Under the pieces are notes generated by a model. It ran no database searches, had not been told where the DNA came from, and was given only the letters and a program-made list of their open reading frames with translations. Source: Candidatus Saccharimonadales bacterium (lineage in GTDB: Bacteria > Patescibacteriota > Saccharimonadia > Saccharimonadales > Saccharimonadaceae). From it: 31,491 nt of DNA. The DNA lies in assembly GCA_030146045.1 (NCBI GenBank), contig JASLDG010000049.1, positions 1 to 31,491 on the forward strand. The letters run 5' to 3'. Every line of letters begins with the position of its first letter. The stretch's first letter is position 1. Of the stretch, positions 29,271 through 31,491 are shown piece by piece. The translations under genes and the position numbers were made by a program.

Positions 29271-31010
29271 ATGCAGGATGCTAAAGAGGAAGTACGGGCA
29301 CGCCTTGATATCGAAGAGGTAATTGGCGAGTATGTGCAACTGAAACGTGCCGGACGGAGCTTTAAGGGCTTGAGTCCGTTTAGTGGTGAAAAAACACCGA
29401 GTTTTTTTGTGAGTCCTGATAAGCAAATTTGGCATGACTTTAGTAGTAATCGAGGTGGTGATATCTTTTCATTTGTTATGGAGGTAGAAGGGCTCGATTT
29501 TCGTGGTGCACTTGAGCTTTTAGCTCGTAAGGCTGGAGTGGACTTAAGCCAATATTCGCGAGGTGATCGTGGGTTGGCTGACCGCAAAAAGCGATTGCTT
29601 GAAGCAAACGAGTTGGCAACGACTTATTATCAGCATTGTTTGGTACGCAATAGGCACGCACTACAATATGTGACGCAAAAACGCGGCTTGAACAAAGCAG
29701 TCGTTGAGGCATTTCGGCTTGGTTACGCGCCAACTAATGGCAACGATCTGACAAATTTTTTAACAAAAAAAGGGTTTACCCGCAAAGAGCTCACTGATGC
29801 CGGCTTGGTAAATCGATTTGGGAGCGATCTCTTTCGTGGTCGCATGACGGTGCCACTAATGGATACGACAGGACAAGTGATTGGCTTTACTGGGCGGATT
29901 ATCATTGATGACCCCAAGGCACCGAAATATCTTAATACGCCTCAAACAGTTTTGTATGACAAAGGCCGGCATGTATTCGGTCTGTCTCAAGCGAAAGAAG
30001 CGATTCGAGCACTGGATGCGGCTGTGGTGGTAGAGGGAAACTTGGATGTGGTGAGTAGCCATCAGGCTGAGGTGCGCCAGGTGGTGGCGACGGCAGGTAC
30101 GGCAATGACGGAGCATCATTTGAAGGCGCTTAAACGTTTGGCGAGCCGAGTGATTCTATCGTTTGATGGAGATAAGGCTGGGTTGGCTGCGACTGAGCGA
30201 GCTATTCCTATTGCTCAAGCGGTAGGCGTAGATATTTTTGTAGCAACACTTCCGGGGGACGCTAAAGATCCGGATGAGCTTATTCAAACACAATCGGCAG
30301 CTGCGTGGCAGGAGGTGATTGATGCGGCCGTACCAGTAGTAGACTGGGTATTGGCGCAGTATGCGGAGCGTGAGGATATGACGTCGGCAGCAGGTAAGCG
30401 CGCATTTACATCGGCAGCGTTGGCGGTTGTAAAAAATCTGCATGATCCGGTGGAGCAAGAATATTATGTGAAAAAAATTGCCGAGCAGGCTGAAACGAGC
30501 GTCGCAAGTCTACGCGAAAAGCAAGCTCAGTCACAGGGAGAGCCTCGTACGTATAAGCAGCCAGCTATCCGGCCGCGCCCGGCCGTACCTGACCAACACG
30601 ATAAGCGAGTTACCAATCTTCTGAGTGTTGCGGTTCTCCATGATGACATCCGTGCTCTTCTTGGTCACATTGATGCAATGATTTTTGAGCATGATGATGA
30701 ACGTGCTGTGGCTGGCTTTCTGCAGGGCAAAGATGCAACGGTTGATACGATACGGGACGCCTTGCCAGAATATGAAAAGTATGTGACAATGGTGTTATTA
30801 AACCCAGACATCGAACGATTGGAGTGGCAAGAGGCGCATCGTCTCAATACAGCTCGCGATGTAATTAGGGGATTACAAGCAAAATATCAAAAACTCAACA
30901 AAAAAGACCAGCTTGTGCACGAAGAAGCTGTCGCTCGCAGTCAGGGCGATACGGAACGTGCGAACGCATTATTATTGCAAATTAACGCGCTTATTAAAGG
31001 AGAGAAATAA
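29271..31010 (+). CDS. dnaG: DNA primase lacking the zinc-finger ligands
   Basis: A 579-aa primase that makes RNA primers at the replication fork. The N-terminal CHC2 domain is present in outline (RSFKGLSPFSGEKTPSFFVS, then QIWHDFSSNRGGDIFSFV), but all four zinc ligands are gone. Positions normally C, H, C, C are S35, S38, D56 and S59. The TOPRIM catalytic core is intact: E255 in VVEGNLDVV and D299/D301 in SFDGDKAG. The C-terminal part (about 430–579) is short and helical, the helicase-binding region. The ATG at 29271 is chosen from the −10 and the family's usual N-terminus. rpoD overlaps the stop, giving the dnaG–rpoD macromolecular synthesis order. Confidence 0.95.
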   Translation: MQDAKEEVRARLDIEEVIGEYVQLKRAGRSFKGLSPFSGEKTPSFFVSPDKQIWHDFSSNRGGDIFSFVMEVEGLDFRGALELLARKAGVDLSQYSRGDRGLADRKKRLLEANELATTYYQHCLVRNRHALQYVTQKRGLNKAVVEAFRLGYAPTNGNDLTNFLTKKGFTRKELTDAGLVNRFGSDLFRGRMTVPLMDTTGQVIGFTGRIIIDDPKAPKYLNTPQTVLYDKGRHVFGLSQAKEAIRALDAAVVVEGNLDVVSSHQAEVRQVVATAGTAMTEHHLKALKRLASRVILSFDGDKAGLAATERAIPIAQAVGVDIFVATLPGDAKDPDELIQTQSAAAWQEVIDAAVPVVDWVLAQYAEREDMTSAAGKRAFTSAALAVVKNLHDPVEQEYYVKKIAEQAETSVASLREKQAQSQGEPRTYKQPAIRPRPAVPDQHDKRVTNLLSVAVLHDDIRALLGHIDAMIFEHDDERAVAGFLQGKDATVDTIRDALPEYEKYVTMVLLNPDIERLEWQEAHRLNTARDVIRGLQAKYQKLNKKDQLVHEEAVARSQGDTERANALLLQINALIKGEK

Positions 31011-31491
31011 TGGCAGATGGAGCTGATGCTGTAGTAAAAGATGATGAAGTCGTAGATGCGAGCGGTGGTCCAATCGTCGATGGTGCACTTGGTGATATCG
31101 ATGAACCAGCACTCGATGAGCTTGCGGAAGAAGAAGAGCTCGAAGACGAAGCACTCACCGCTGGGCAATATTTTGATGACGTGAGTGATGACTCTGTTCG
31201 ATTGTACTTACGTGAGATTGGTAAGATCCCTCTTTTAAATGCTGAAGAAGAGTTGGCATTGGCGCAAGAAATCGTGGCAAATCGTGAAGAGCTTGATGAA
31301 GTGACAGAAAAGTTAAACGACGAAGCACTCTCGCCAAGTGAACGTAATAAATTGAAGGCGCGCATGACGAAGCTGAGCAAGCCAAAGGACAAAATGGCCG
31401 AGGCTAACATGCGTCTCGTTGTCTCGATTGCTAAGCGCTATAGTGGCCGCGGGCTTGATTTCCTCGACCTTATCCAAGAGGGCAATACGGG
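31010..31491 (+). CDS. rpoD: Primary sigma factor, N-terminal part (runs off the window)
   Basis: About 160 codons of RNA polymerase sigma-70. An acidic N-terminal stretch (about 1–60, EEEELEDEALTAG) stands in for region 1.1. Region 1.2 follows (DSVRLYLREIGKIPLLNAEE). Region 2.1 begins with NMRLVVSIAKRYSGRGLDFL, the core-binding part. The ATG overlaps the dnaG stop in TAATG, and AAAGGAGA stands just upstream, so the two are coupled. The promoter-reading regions 2.4 and 4.2 lie outside the window. Confidence 0.96.
   Translation, partial: MADGADAVVKDDEVVDASGGPIVDGALGDIDEPALDELAEEEELEDEALTAGQYFDDVSDDSVRLYLREIGKIPLLNAEEELALAQEIVANREELDEVTEKLNDEALSPSERNKLKARMTKLSKPKDKMAEANMRLVVSIAKRYSGRGLDFLDLIQEGNT

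Overview
The window looks like part of a small-genome Patescibacteria/CPR chromosome, most likely a Candidatus Saccharibacteria (TM7) relative. The evidence is gene content: dnaG–rpoD, a class I nrd locus, argS, pyrG, orn, mscL and msrB are mixed with lineage-type orphan proteins, a small acidic DUF5663-like protein, and Saccharibacteria-style secreted proteins. This assignment is an inference; no rRNA or tRNA gene is present. Reading of both strands gives 29 complete coding calls: 14 end in TAA, 15 in TAG and none in TGA.

Layout. 1–1826: a small anchored coiled-coil protein and a membrane spermidine-synthase-like protein. 1827–5870: the nrd locus, with NrdR-like boxes, a promoter, a three-way-junction leader RNA, nrdA without its redox tail, a structured intergenic RNA, a separate 60-aa protein ending in CxxC, and a class Ic-type nrdB (Phe replaces the radical Tyr). 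5945–8159: a deoxyribosyltransferase-like/ITPase fusion and zwf. 8312–11367: two related low-complexity proteins (the second with an FHA domain) and a small acidic protein. 11465–17861: pyrG, a nitrilase-fold protein, small envelope proteins, argS and mscL, interrupted by two GC-richer orphan cassettes. 17892–26013 (minus strand): an 8-kb secreted-protein cluster: an Ig-like protein, a DUF916-like anchored protein, a small wall-type domain protein, and a 1783-aa protein with three RCC1 propellers each nested inside a TIG domain. 26136–31491: msrB, a third orphan cassette, orn, a YjbR-like protein, a Pro-rich anchored protein, dnaG (zinc ligands lost) and the start of rpoD.

How the genes work together. 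The left third centres on deoxynucleotide supply and clean-up (nrdA/tail/nrdB, the nucleotide-sanitising fusion, zwf for NADPH, pyrG for CTP). The 18–26 kb cluster resembles the WxL/DUF916 surface complexes of Firmicutes: a small secreted protein and the giant protein share a C-terminal domain, and a DUF916-like partner with a C-terminal membrane segment sits beside them. A surface/host-contact role is inferred.

Expression style. About ten genes have a −10-like hexamer ending only 6–8 nt before the start codon and no good Shine–Dalgarno, which predicts leaderless mRNAs. Other genes (nrdA, the tail gene, nrdB, mscL and others) have ordinary ribosome binding sites.
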